A model generated the notes under the pieces. The model did not search any database, was not told the origin of the DNA, and saw only the letters and a program-made list of their open reading frames with translations. Made by a program: the position numbers and the translations under genes. Of a DNA stretch of 13,739 nucleotides, positions 1-8,136 are shown piece by piece. This DNA comes from Bacteroidales bacterium (lineage in GTDB: Bacteria; Bacteroidota; Bacteroidia; Bacteroidales; UBA3824): positions 1-13,739 of the forward strand of contig JAEEXW010000032.1 of the NCBI GenBank assembly GCA_016287995.1, written 5' to 3'. Numbering within the stretch: the first letter of the stretch is position 1; the number at the start of each line of letters is the position of its first letter.

Positions 1-253
1 TTTGGTCATACTTGTTTTTCCGTTGGAAATTTCGCCTTGGCATTTATGGGATTTTTTTGTACCTTTCGGCGGAAACTTCAAAAAGAAGTTAAGCGACTTT
101 TTTGTTGACAACAAACTGACTGTCAGCGACAAACAAAACGTCAGATTGTTGAAGTGTCAGGGAAAAATCCTGTGGATTATCGGCATGAGAGCCTCGTCTT
201 TGTTCAAAGTGGGCGGCGGAACAAAAAAAATTTTGAAAATTGAAGTTAAATAA
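1..253 (+). CDS. tilS: tRNA(Ile)-lysidine synthase, C-terminal fragment (5' end outside window)
   Basis: The frame is open from the window edge, so this is the last 83 or so codons of a longer gene; the first readable codon, TTG, is internal and not a start. The peptide matches the C-terminal domain of TilS: a PWHLWDFFVPFG stretch, then KKLSDFFVDNKL, then KILWIIGMRASSLFKV and a final TKKILKIEV. This order (PFG, KK-SDFF, W-[IV]-G-R, FK, TKK-L) is typical of the Bacteroidota enzyme. TilS uses ATP and lysine to convert C34 of the AUA-reading tRNA-Ile to lysidine in the cytoplasm. The catalytic PP-loop ATPase half with its SGGxDS motif lies upstream and cannot be checked. Assignment rests on the C-terminal domain only. 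Confidence 0.82.
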   Translation, partial: LVILVFPLEISPWHLWDFFVPFGGNFKKKLSDFFVDNKLTVSDKQNVRLLKCQGKILWIIGMRASSLFKVGGGTKKILKIEVK

Positions 254-274
254 TCAAAAATATTATTACTTTTG
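240..274 (+). promoter_or_regulatory. Bacteroidota-type promoter upstream of the 249-aa gene
   Basis: TACTTTTG at 267-274 fits the Bacteroidota -7 consensus TAnnTTTG. A TTG at 240-242 could serve as the -33 element, but its 24-base spacing is longer than at the other promoters here. It lies just after the tilS stop and 23 bases before the next ATG, so it could start the 249-aa gene/tpiA transcript. Confidence 0.5.
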
Positions 275-297
275 CGTATCTTAAAATTCAAAGAACT

Positions 298-1047
298 ATG
301 TCAAAAATTTTTTATATTATATGCGGATTGATTGCTTGTACAGGCGTAGTTGAATTTGCGTTTTTGGGCAATCTCTTTTTGGGTGGTCTTTTGACTGTTA
401 TTGGTGTTTTTGGTTTGGTAGTAACGTTTTTTGTTAAAAAACTCATTGAAGCGGGTGGCGGCTCAGAAATTCCTTCTGTTTCTGACAATACTAACAAATC
501 AGTCGAAATGAAAATCAATCAGGCAATTTCTGCTGCAAGACAGAATAAATTTAAGGCCGAAAGCGAAATCCGTAGGCTTACAGCGTGGAGCAATGATGCT
601 ATTTTTACCACTTATAAGCCTGAATTTGAGAAAGTTAATGCTAATTATTCAAAAGATACGCTATTGGATAATTATACGGAAATCCGTGAAAAATTTTCTC
701 CGAACCTCTCGTTTGAAACAATGGAAAAATGCGACTCCATCGTTAAGGATTACGAGCAGAAAATTTCCGGCTACAAGGAGAGAATCGGAGTTTTTGAAAA
801 ACAAGAGCAAGAATACATCGTCTTAAAAGACAAGATGAAAGCCTTGAAGCAGCATGAAAAAATGATGAACAAACTTGAAAGCCACAGTAAGAAACTTGAA
901 GCGGCTACCGATAAGGAATCGCTTTCAATTGTTGCTGGTGATTATGATATGAGCAAACTTACTATGGAGACTATCGAACAGGAAGTCAACGAGAAAGAAT
1001 TGTATTTCAAGGAGTTGGACAAGATAAATTTTGAATTGAAACAATAA
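298..1047 (+). CDS. Unknown membrane protein with two N-terminal helices and a coiled-coil domain
   Basis: I do not recognise this 249-aa protein. Two hydrophobic stretches at about residues 4-22 and 27-46 are joined by a very short turn, so it is probably a helical hairpin in the inner membrane. A Gly/Ser linker (51-65) follows, and then a highly charged region. Residues 139-203 and 223-249 are rich in Glu, Lys, Gln and Leu with coiled-coil character. There is no signal-peptidase site, lipobox or catalytic motif that I can see. The soluble part should be cytoplasmic if both helices insert as a hairpin, which is inference. The gene has its own candidate promoter and is separated from tpiA by only 34 bases with no terminator, so the two are probably cotranscribed. 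The ATG at 298 is the first one and directly precedes the hydrophobic segment. Confidence 0.8.
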   Translation: MSKIFYIICGLIACTGVVEFAFLGNLFLGGLLTVIGVFGLVVTFFVKKLIEAGGGSEIPSVSDNTNKSVEMKINQAISAARQNKFKAESEIRRLTAWSNDAIFTTYKPEFEKVNANYSKDTLLDNYTEIREKFSPNLSFETMEKCDSIVKDYEQKISGYKERIGVFEKQEQEYIVLKDKMKALKQHEKMMNKLESHSKKLEAATDKESLSIVAGDYDMSKLTMETIEQEVNEKELYFKELDKINFELKQ

Positions 1048-1081
1048 AAATTTTAATTTTTAAAACATACACAAATTAAAA

Positions 1082-1849
1082 ATGAGAAAATTAATAGTAG
1101 CAGGCAACTGGAAGATGAATACTTCGGTTGCAGAGGGTGTTGAACTCGCAAAAAAAGTTAGTGCATACGCACAGCAGAAAAACCTTCCGGCTGGAAAACA
1201 AATCGTAATTGCTCCGCCTTTTACGCATTTGGCACCGGTAGCAGGTGTTATTGACGCTAACAAAGTAATTCTTGCCGCACAAGATTGCGCCGCAACCAAA
1301 AACGGTGCTTATACCGGCGAAGTTTCGGCTTCAATGCTTAAAGGTCTCGGCGTAAAAGCAGTTATCCTCGGACACTCTGAGCGCAGACAATATTTCAAAG
1401 AGAACTCTGAAATTCTTTTGAAGAAAATCAAACTCGCTTTGGAAGAAGGTTTGGACGTTATTTTCTGTGTCGGCGAAACAAAAGACCAAAGAGAAGCAGG
1501 CGCAAATCTCTATTTCAACGTTATCAAAGCGCAACTCGTTGACACGGTTTTCACTTTGACGAAAGAAGAGTTTGCAAAAATCGTTATCGCTTACGAACCG
1601 GTTTGGGCTATCGGAACGGGTCTTACCGCTACTCCCGAACAGGCACAGGAAATCCATGAGTTTATCCGTAAGGAAGTAGCCGCTAATTTCGGCGCACAGG
1701 TTGCAGAGGACACCACAATTCTCTACGGTGGAAGTTGCAAACCTTCTAACGCTGCTGAAATTTTTGCTAAAAAAGACGTTGACGGCGGACTTATCGGCGG
1801 TGCTGCTTTGAAAGCAGAGGATTTCGGTAAAATCATTGACGCTCGTTAA
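1082..1849 (+). CDS. tpiA: Triosephosphate isomerase
   Basis: Interconverts dihydroxyacetone phosphate and glyceraldehyde 3-phosphate in glycolysis and gluconeogenesis; cytoplasmic, usually a dimeric TIM barrel. At 255 aa it is full length. Visible motifs: GNWKMN at 8-13 with the substrate-binding Asn9 and Lys11; the electrophilic His98 in GHSERR (97-102); the catalytic base Glu172 in the signature YEPVWAIGTG (171-180); phosphate-binding GGS and GGLIGGAAL near the C-terminus. The C-terminal hinge of the flexible loop reads GTGLTATP, with Leu181 where Lys is common. The ATG at 1082 gives the standard N-terminus MRKLIVAGNWKMN. The gene lies 34 bases after an unknown membrane-protein gene and ends before a strong terminator. 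Confidence 0.98.
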   Translation: MRKLIVAGNWKMNTSVAEGVELAKKVSAYAQQKNLPAGKQIVIAPPFTHLAPVAGVIDANKVILAAQDCAATKNGAYTGEVSASMLKGLGVKAVILGHSERRQYFKENSEILLKKIKLALEEGLDVIFCVGETKDQREAGANLYFNVIKAQLVDTVFTLTKEEFAKIVIAYEPVWAIGTGLTATPEQAQEIHEFIRKEVAANFGAQVAEDTTILYGGSCKPSNAAEIFAKKDVDGGLIGGAALKAEDFGKIIDAR

Positions 1850-1864
1850 TTAATTTATTGTCAG

Positions 1865-1924
1865 ACGGAAAACACGAAAAACACGAAAAACCTTTGACGT
1901 GTTGACCGTGTTTTCCGTTTTTTT
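1865..1924 (+). terminator. Rho-independent terminator after tpiA, nested hairpin
   Basis: A perfect 12-bp stem pairs ACGGAAAACACG (1865-1876) with CGTGTTTTCCGT (1907-1918) and runs into seven T (1918-1924). A second 6-bp stem, AACACG (1880-1885) with CGTGTT (1898-1903), sits inside the loop. The T-run is on the + strand side only, so termination is expected for tpiA transcripts. Confidence 0.9.
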
Positions 1925-1948
1925 GTTTAATTTAAACAACAATCAACT

Positions 1949-4900
1949 ATGAAATTCTTGAAACATATCTTTTTATCCTTTGTTTTGATATTTTTTTCTG
2001 CGGCGGTTTTTGCTCAGCAGAAGGAGGATGTTTTTACGGCGACAGCCGAGATGTCTAAGCAGGTTGAAAATTATATTGCCGCTAAAACCCCCGAAAACAA
2101 GGAAGAGGTCAAAAAGTTTACTGACAAAATTTTGCGCGGTGTTTTTCCTAACGAGCAGTTGGAAAAAATTGCCGCATTGATGAACCTTTACGTCAAAAAA
2201 CGGGCTAATCCTACGCCCTATATGGTAAATCTTGTTAAAACAATCGGTGCTTTTTGGGATAAAAACAGAGCCTCTGATTTTACGTCTTGGCATGATTATA
2301 TGTTTAAGATGATGGGGCAACAGAATGTTTCTGTTTCAAGAATTAACGAAGTTATTGTCTTTACTTATAATCTTTTGATTTATAATAGTTTGGAAATGAT
2401 TGGTAACAAAAATTGGTACCTTTCGTCTTCCAACTACAAGATGAATTTTCTTTTTAAAGACAAGGATGACGGTATTATAACCGTTACTTGTGACGGTACG
2501 GATCTAAGATGTCGCGAAAGAGACGATTCTACGCTTGTTATTTATTCAACATCAGGTATTTATGACGCTATAAACCACGTGTGGAAAGGTAAAAAAGGTA
2601 AAGTGGATTGGCGCAGGGCAAACCTTTCGCCCGATAGTATTTATGCCGAACTTTCAGATTACACTATTGAAACCAGAGGCGACCATTATGAAGCCAGTAA
2701 CATACTTTTTTATAACACAAAATACTTTAAAACTGCTATCAAAGGTTCACTTGAAGACAAAGTTGTTTTGTCAGGAACGGGCGAAAAGGCACGTTATCCG
2801 AAATTTATAAGTAGCAGTGCAGATCTAAAAATTCCCAATCTTATCGAAGGCGTTGATTATAGAGGAGGTTATGCACAAAACGGAGTCATATTTTTTGGAG
2901 CCTCGTTGAATGATACTACCGAACTTTCCCATCTTATTTTTAAGCGCGACGGAAAACCTTTTATTGATGCTGCTACTTCGGGTGTGGTTTTTGGATTGGA
3001 CAAACTTGAAAGTAAATCCGCGCGGATAACGATTTATATCGCCGATACGGTGATTATACATCCCGGTGTAAAACTTAAATATAATGCCGATACGGAAGAA
3101 TTGGTGCTTTTTAAATCTACCTCTGGCTTGGAAGTTGCAAAATATACCGATTATTATCACAAACTTTTTATTGATGTCAATCAGATAGAATGGATGCGTG
3201 GGGATACGATGTTGTTTTTTGCAACAAGACCTGCTGCTCCGGTTGATTATGCGCTTTTTCAGTCCACAGAATATTTTTCGCCTGCTGAGTATAATGAAAT
3301 GCAAGGCAGGTCAACGATTCACCCATTGGTTTTGTTGAAAAAATATTGGGCAGAAGAACTTAAAGGCAATGTTGAGGCATATTCGATGAAAAGTCTTCAA
3401 AAATTTATTATGACAACTACCGGTACTGCGCTTTCAGAAACACAAGTACATCAGATGTTGTTAAAACTTGCTTATGAAGAATTTATTGGTTATGATATTA
3501 AAACCAAAACTATATATAGGTTCAATCAAAAAATGTATGATTGGATAAGCATGAGTCTTGGTGAGAGGGATTATTCTGTTGTTTCAATGAAGTCGGAGGG
3601 AGGCAGAAATTGTATTAATGCAGAACTTAATCTTAATGACAACAAACTTACAATTCATAATGTAGAAAAAGTTGACCTTTCGCAAAGGCGCAGGGTGAGA
3701 ATTTTGCCGGATAGTGCGATGGTTGTTTCAAAAGACCTTTTTGTAGATTTTCGGGGAAAAGTTCAAGCGGGCTTAGTTGATTTTTACGGAAAAGATTTTG
3801 ATTTTGACTTTAATAAATTTCTTATAGATATTCATAAAGCCGATTCAATGGCTATCTTGACACTTGGCAAAACTCCTGACGGCAAAAAAGTAAAAGTAGA
3901 TTCCGTGCGTTCGGTGCTTGAAAACATCGTTGGTGTTATCAATATTGACCGTCCTAATAACAAATCCGGTTACAACAAGAAAATGACAACGCCGGATAAT
4001 TTTTATCCGGTTTTGACTACTACCGACACCTCTTATGTATATTACGATAAGTTGGTTTCAAAGGATTATGATAGGGACAAATTTCACATGACAGTTTATC
4101 CTTTTAAATTGGATAGTCTTAACTATATGCAACTTAACGGTGTAAAAGCAAACGGAGAATTTGTTTCCGGTATTTTCCCTGTTTTGAAAGCAACACTTAC
4201 CGTTCAGCCCGATTATTCGCTCGGTTTTGTGCGTGAAACTCCAAAAGAAGGTATGGATTTGTTTCATGGTAAAGGCGTTTTTCACTCGCTTGTAACCCTT
4301 AATGCGAAAGGTCTTAACGGAAACGGTGAAATTCGTTACTTGACCTCTGTGTCAAAATCGAAACAATTTATTTTCTTCCCTGATTCTGTTTACGGTGGTT
4401 GTTTTAGTATTGACATAAAAGGCGTAAAATCTTCTGAAATCGGTCAGGTAAAGGCTGTAAAGGCAGAATATCCAAATGTATATTCCGATACAGCGGAAAT
4501 TTTCTGGAAACCTCATGATGATATTTTCTCTTCCGTAACTAAGGATACGACGTTGAAACTTTATGACAAAACTATTGCTTTTAACGGCAAATTGGATTTA
4601 ACACCTAATAAAATGGTGGCGCAAGGCGAAATGCTTTTCAACGGCGACGGTCTGTTTTCTGATTATTATTTGTTGAAAAATGTGTCTTTTAATGCTGATA
4701 GTGCTGTTTTGTGTAATTTCGACGAAAACCACCCTGGCGATAGTACGGGGCATTTTTATACCGACCGTTATAATGCGAGGTATGATATAGATGCAAAATA
4801 TGCGCAGTTTGTTTCATGTAACGATTCTGCTAAGTTTGTTTATTTCCCGCAGCATAAATACAAACAGGAAGTTGACTTTTTTAGATATGACCTTGCAAAA

Positions 4901-6730
4901 TATTCGTTTGAGTTCGGAAAAGATTTGAGGCATTATGACAAAAAGATGATTGTTAATACGGAAAGTGAGTTGCAAAAACTTAAAACTGCAAACCAAAATG
5001 CTTCAATGAAACCTTTGTTGTCGGGAGTAACGCTTGTGGCTAATAAGGATACTTTGATGTTTCCGGCGCAGTCTTCCTCATACGAGAACTCAAAAGGTGT
5101 GATTTGTGTTTATGAGCCGGGTATCATTCATATTGTAGATTCAAAAATCGACCCCTCTGGCATAATTAACATCAACCGGGGTGGTGATATTGATAAATTT
5201 GAAAATGCCCTTATAACTGCAAATTTTGATTCTTTGTATCATAAAATACTCAATACTTCGGTTAAAATCCGCGATAAGTATTATTTTAAAGCCAAAGGCG
5301 GTCAGTATGAGTACATCAACGAGTCAAAAGATGTTTCGTATCTCAATCTTGACTCTTTGGAAGTAAGATTGATAAAACTTGATACGGCAGCTTCTGCACC
5401 TAAGACGAGAGTCTCTTTTGGTATCGGTTCTATTCTCTCGGAAGAAAACTTTATGCTTTCCAAGCAATATGCTTTTTCAGGAAAATATTCTTTTATGGGT
5501 TTGACCAAGGGTATAAAGTTCAACGGTTTTGCATATATCCGTCAGAATTGCGACACAACGGTTATGCCGTTTAAGTTTGAAGGTACCCTTGACCCCGACC
5601 ATATTGTGTTCCCGATTTCAGAGCGTGTGATGGATACGGCTAAAAACCGTCTTTACACAGGATTCTTCTATAACGAGGATTCAAAAGAACTTTATTCAGT
5701 CTTCATGGGTAAAAAACATAATGCTACGGATTCAGCCGTTCTTACAGCAAATCGTGGTTTGGACTATTTAGTTAATAAAAATCTTTACGAGGTAGCACCG
5801 CCTAAAAGGTTGGCGGATCCTTTTGTTAACGAAAATTATGTGGCATTTTTGCAAAGGGATTGTAATATAATAGGAGAAGGTGCAATTAATCCTAATATCA
5901 ATATTGACCCGTTGCAGGTAGTTTTGAAGGGTTTTATAACCGATAACAGGGTTTTGAATACGGTTTCGCTTGATGTGCTTTCTACATTCAATTTTGTTAT
6001 AAAGCAAGATTTGGTGAGAATGATGGCTGACGATATTTTGGATGTAGAGGATTTGTTGCCGGTAGATTTGTCCGACAGTATCGTTCAACGAAAACTCAAT
6101 ATGCTCTGCGGCCGAGATACTTTAACGCGAATAATGAGAGATTACACCTCTACGGGTGAACTTTCTAAAATTCCTGCTTCACTTTCAAAGACTTTCGTCT
6201 TTACGCATTTGACTTTGAAGTATGACACAATTTCACATTCGTACCGTTCGCTTGGAAGAATAGGTGTTGCGTATATTGGCGACAGGGCAATTAATCGGTT
6301 TATGGAAGGCAAGGTCGAAATTATTTCCAATAAGAAAAAAGGCGACCAAATAACAGTTTACCTTGAACCGGAAAAAGGAAAATGGTATTACTTCAATTAT
6401 AATATGGGTATGTTGTATTGTTTGTCTTCGGATTCTGAGTTCAACGATAAGATTGTCAATATGAAAGAAAAAGACCGTACTTTTAAACTTAAAGGTGTTG
6501 ATTATCAGTATCTTGTTGCTAATGATGAGGCTAAAATCAAGTTTTTACGAACCTTTAAGAATGAAACACCTATTACAGAAGACGAAAATGTTTTGGACGA
6601 TTTTGAAAAGAACATAGAGTCAGAAAATCAAGGCGGCGAAGAAAAACCGCAATCCGAGATTGAAGAAAACAAACCTCAGCAACCGACAAAAGCCGAGGAG
6701 GAAGAAGAACCGGATTTTATTGACGAATAG
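1949..6730 (+). CDS. Very large exported protein of unknown function (1593 aa)
   Basis: I cannot assign a known family. The N-terminus is a clear Sec signal peptide: a Lys-containing start, a hydrophobic core to about residue 20, and a likely cleavage after Ala22 (VFA|QQ). There is no lipobox Cys and no later membrane helix, so the product is probably periplasmic or outer-membrane associated. Residues about 25-165 look helical. The rest is mostly alternating beta-type sequence rich in Tyr, Phe, Asp and Asn, with a helical insertion around 455-545. Two related beta modules are visible: GLNGNGEIRYL...FFPDSV (about 782-815) and NKMVAQGEMLF...FNADSA (about 878-918). The last 53 residues or so form an acidic Glu/Pro/Gln-rich tail. 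I see no type IX sorting domain. It starts 24 bases after the tpiA terminator and is followed 3 bases later by rsmE, so those two probably share a transcript. No clear TAnnTTTG promoter stands outside the terminator hairpin. Confidence 0.9.
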   Translation: MKFLKHIFLSFVLIFFSAAVFAQQKEDVFTATAEMSKQVENYIAAKTPENKEEVKKFTDKILRGVFPNEQLEKIAALMNLYVKKRANPTPYMVNLVKTIGAFWDKNRASDFTSWHDYMFKMMGQQNVSVSRINEVIVFTYNLLIYNSLEMIGNKNWYLSSSNYKMNFLFKDKDDGIITVTCDGTDLRCRERDDSTLVIYSTSGIYDAINHVWKGKKGKVDWRRANLSPDSIYAELSDYTIETRGDHYEASNILFYNTKYFKTAIKGSLEDKVVLSGTGEKARYPKFISSSADLKIPNLIEGVDYRGGYAQNGVIFFGASLNDTTELSHLIFKRDGKPFIDAATSGVVFGLDKLESKSARITIYIADTVIIHPGVKLKYNADTEELVLFKSTSGLEVAKYTDYYHKLFIDVNQIEWMRGDTMLFFATRPAAPVDYALFQSTEYFSPAEYNEMQGRSTIHPLVLLKKYWAEELKGNVEAYSMKSLQKFIMTTTGTALSETQVHQMLLKLAYEEFIGYDIKTKTIYRFNQKMYDWISMSLGERDYSVVSMKSEGGRNCINAELNLNDNKLTIHNVEKVDLSQRRRVRILPDSAMVVSKDLFVDFRGKVQAGLVDFYGKDFDFDFNKFLIDIHKADSMAILTLGKTPDGKKVKVDSVRSVLENIVGVINIDRPNNKSGYNKKMTTPDNFYPVLTTTDTSYVYYDKLVSKDYDRDKFHMTVYPFKLDSLNYMQLNGVKANGEFVSGIFPVLKATLTVQPDYSLGFVRETPKEGMDLFHGKGVFHSLVTLNAKGLNGNGEIRYLTSVSKSKQFIFFPDSVYGGCFSIDIKGVKSSEIGQVKAVKAEYPNVYSDTAEIFWKPHDDIFSSVTKDTTLKLYDKTIAFNGKLDLTPNKMVAQGEMLFNGDGLFSDYYLLKNVSFNADSAVLCNFDENHPGDSTGHFYTDRYNARYDIDAKYAQFVSCNDSAKFVYFPQHKYKQEVDFFRYDLAKYSFEFGKDLRHYDKKMIVNTESELQKLKTANQNASMKPLLSGVTLVANKDTLMFPAQSSSYENSKGVICVYEPGIIHIVDSKIDPSGIININRGGDIDKFENALITANFDSLYHKILNTSVKIRDKYYFKAKGGQYEYINESKDVSYLNLDSLEVRLIKLDTAASAPKTRVSFGIGSILSEENFMLSKQYAFSGKYSFMGLTKGIKFNGFAYIRQNCDTTVMPFKFEGTLDPDHIVFPISERVMDTAKNRLYTGFFYNEDSKELYSVFMGKKHNATDSAVLTANRGLDYLVNKNLYEVAPPKRLADPFVNENYVAFLQRDCNIIGEGAINPNINIDPLQVVLKGFITDNRVLNTVSLDVLSTFNFVIKQDLVRMMADDILDVEDLLPVDLSDSIVQRKLNMLCGRDTLTRIMRDYTSTGELSKIPASLSKTFVFTHLTLKYDTISHSYRSLGRIGVAYIGDRAINRFMEGKVEIISNKKKGDQITVYLEPEKGKWYYFNYNMGMLYCLSSDSEFNDKIVNMKEKDRTFKLKGVDYQYLVANDEAKIKFLRTFKNETPITEDENVLDDFEKNIESENQGGEEKPQSEIEENKPQQPTKAEEEEEPDFIDE

Positions 6731-6733
6731 AAA

Positions 6734-7471
6734 ATGAAAGAAAATCTTCATATTTTTTACGTGCCGGAGGCTGCAAACGCAACCGCCGGCACACTTATAT
6801 ATTTAAGTGCTGACGAGGCGGCGCATTGCAGCAGGGTTTTGAGACTGAAATCCTCTGACTTTATCACCGTTATTGACGGAAAAGGCAAAATGTATACGGC
6901 ACAACTCTCTGATTGTCATAAAGATAATGTTTCAGCGGTGATAACGGAGGTATTTGAGGGCGTTTATCTTCGTCAGTATTACAACCATATCGGAATTGCG
7001 CCGACAAAAAACATCGACCGTTTTGAATGGTTTGTAGAAAAGGCTGTGGAGTTTGGGGTTGACGAGATAACGCCGCTAATTTGTCAGCACAGCGAAAGAA
7101 AAGTCCTAAAATTAGACCGCATAGAAAAAATCCTCGTTTCCGCCATAAAACAAAGCGGCAACACTGTTATGCCTAAATTAAATGCGCTGACTCCGTTTGA
7201 GGATTTTATGGCTCTTGCCGGAAAAGACAATGCCGTAAAGATGATTGCACATTGTGAAAGCGGTATGGAAAGAGTTTTTTTCGGGAATGTTGTCAAAAAA
7301 GCGGAACGTTCAATTACATTAATCGGGCCGGAAGGTGATTTTTCTGAGCAAGAAATCGTTTTGGCGTTAAAGTCGGGTTTCAAAGCCGTAACACTCGGAG
7401 AGACAAGACTTAGGACAGAAACGGCAGGAGTATCAGTGTGCGCATTTTTGTCCTGCATTAATAATTCTTAG
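6734..7471 (+). CDS. rsmE: 16S rRNA (uracil-1498-N3)-methyltransferase
   Basis: Methylates N3 of U1498 in helix 44 of 16S rRNA on the small subunit, with S-adenosylmethionine as donor. The 245-aa length is normal. The N-terminal PUA-like RNA-binding part holds HCSRVLRLK (31-39). The SPOUT catalytic part begins with KAVEFGVDEITPL (103-115) and AIKQSGNTVMPKL (137-149). The C-terminal trefoil-knot SAM site shows IGPEGDFS (197-204) and LGETRLRTETA (221-231), which is diagnostic for RsmE. The start ATG at 6734 lies 3 bases after the stop of the 1593-aa gene, which suggests cotranscription and coupled translation. No terminator is visible right after it. Confidence 0.95.
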   Translation: MKENLHIFYVPEAANATAGTLIYLSADEAAHCSRVLRLKSSDFITVIDGKGKMYTAQLSDCHKDNVSAVITEVFEGVYLRQYYNHIGIAPTKNIDRFEWFVEKAVEFGVDEITPLICQHSERKVLKLDRIEKILVSAIKQSGNTVMPKLNALTPFEDFMALAGKDNAVKMIAHCESGMERVFFGNVVKKAERSITLIGPEGDFSEQEIVLALKSGFKAVTLGETRLRTETAGVSVCAFLSCINNS

Positions 7472-7490
7472 GAAAAAAATGTAAAAAAAT

Positions 7491-7521
7491 TTGCGGATAA
7501 AAAATTATTGCGTTATTTTTA
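7491..7521 (+). promoter_or_regulatory. Possible weak promoter upstream of the Gly/Gln-rich protein gene
   Basis: TATTTTTA at 7514-7521 matches TAnnTTTG except for the last base, and a TTG at 7491-7493 lies 20 bases upstream, the same spacing as at the cysK and gldH promoters. The region is very AT-rich, so a chance match is possible. Confidence 0.35.
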
Positions 7522-7555
7522 GCAAAAATTTTTTAACCTATAATTTAATAACAAC

Positions 7556-8089
7556 ATGGATATTCAAGCAATTATTAAACAAGTACTCTCTTTGGCAGAC
7601 CTTGTTATCAAAAATCCTTCAACTTCGGTGAAGTCTTCGGGTATTGACCTTTCGAGTTTGGCTCAGATAGCGGGCGGTCTTTTGGGCGGCTCTAAATCGG
7701 GACAGCAATCTTCGGGCGGCTCTGCATTAGGTTCTATTTTGGGCGGTGTAGTGGCTTCGGGCGCGTTAGGCGGGCTTTTAGGCGGCGGCTCTAATCAGCA
7801 GCAACAGCAGCAACAATCTTCAACGGGTTCTGCACTCGGCTCAATTCTCGGTAGCGCAATATCGTCTGGCGCGTTAGGCGGACTTCTTGGCGGCGGCTCT
7901 CAACAGCAACAAAGTCAGCAACAGTCTTCGGGCGGTCTCGGCGATTTGCTCGGACAATTGACTTCAAGGGCAGGAACGATTACGAATATGCTTAACGGCT
8001 CTAATTCGTCAAACCTTTCTTCCGATCAAAAAACAAATCTCGGCGATGTTTTGAATATCGTTAATATAGCAAAAGGATTTATAAAATAA
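7556..8089 (+). CDS. Low-complexity Gly/Ser/Gln-rich protein with tandem 36-residue duplication
   Basis: I do not recognise the family of this 177-aa protein. The N-terminal 38 residues look helical and hydrophobic (DIQAIIKQVLSLADLVI). Residues 55-90 and 91-126 are two tandem copies of a 36-residue unit, GSALGSILG...SGALGGLLGGGS followed by a Gln run and SS, identical at 29 of 36 positions. A partial copy, GGLLGGSKSGQQSSG, precedes them at 40-54. The Gly-rich parts carry small-xxx-small spacing like glycine-zipper segments that pack or insert in membranes; the Gln runs would be disordered linkers. The C-terminal part (127-177) is less repetitive and looks helical. No signal peptide is obvious. 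It resembles the loose class of YidB/DUF937-like Gly-Leu-rich proteins in composition, but I do not claim homology. It stands alone, with a possible weak promoter before it and a terminator after it. Confidence 0.85.
   Translation: MDIQAIIKQVLSLADLVIKNPSTSVKSSGIDLSSLAQIAGGLLGGSKSGQQSSGGSALGSILGGVVASGALGGLLGGGSNQQQQQQQSSTGSALGSILGSAISSGALGGLLGGGSQQQQSQQQSSGGLGDLLGQLTSRAGTITNMLNGSNSSNLSSDQKTNLGDVLNIVNIAKGFIK
7718..7933 (+). repeat. Tandem 108-bp in-frame duplication (two copies)
   Basis: Copies at 7718-7825 and 7826-7933 encode the two 36-residue units of the Gly/Gln-rich protein. They share blocks such as GGCGCGTTAGGCGG and GGCGGCGGCTCT but differ at many third positions, so the duplication is not recent or has been kept by selection on the protein. 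Confidence 0.85.
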
Positions 8090-8100
8090 TTTTTTCTTCA

Positions 8101-8136
8101 CCCCGCAGAATTAAACGGTTTGCGGGGAATTTTTTT
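8101..8136 (+). terminator. Rho-independent terminator after the Gly/Gln-rich protein gene
   Basis: CCCCGCA (8101-8107) pairs with TGCGGGG (8121-8127) around a 13-base loop, followed by seven T at 8130-8136. It begins 12 bases after the stop codon. Confidence 0.88.

Noticed and set aside
2825..3304. 159-codon open frame on the minus strand inside the giant gene
   Set aside because: It is antisense to a long clear coding frame, has no recognisable domain and a composition typical of a shadow frame.
1949..6730. Calling the giant protein TamB, AsmA or LptD
   Set aside because: The beta-rich style is similar, but there is a cleavable signal peptide instead of a membrane anchor, and no diagnostic C-terminal domain or barrel is recognisable.
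7556..8089. Calling the Gly/Gln-rich protein YidB/DUF937
   Set aside because: Resemblance is only in Gly/Leu/Gln composition; no diagnostic motif could be aligned by eye.
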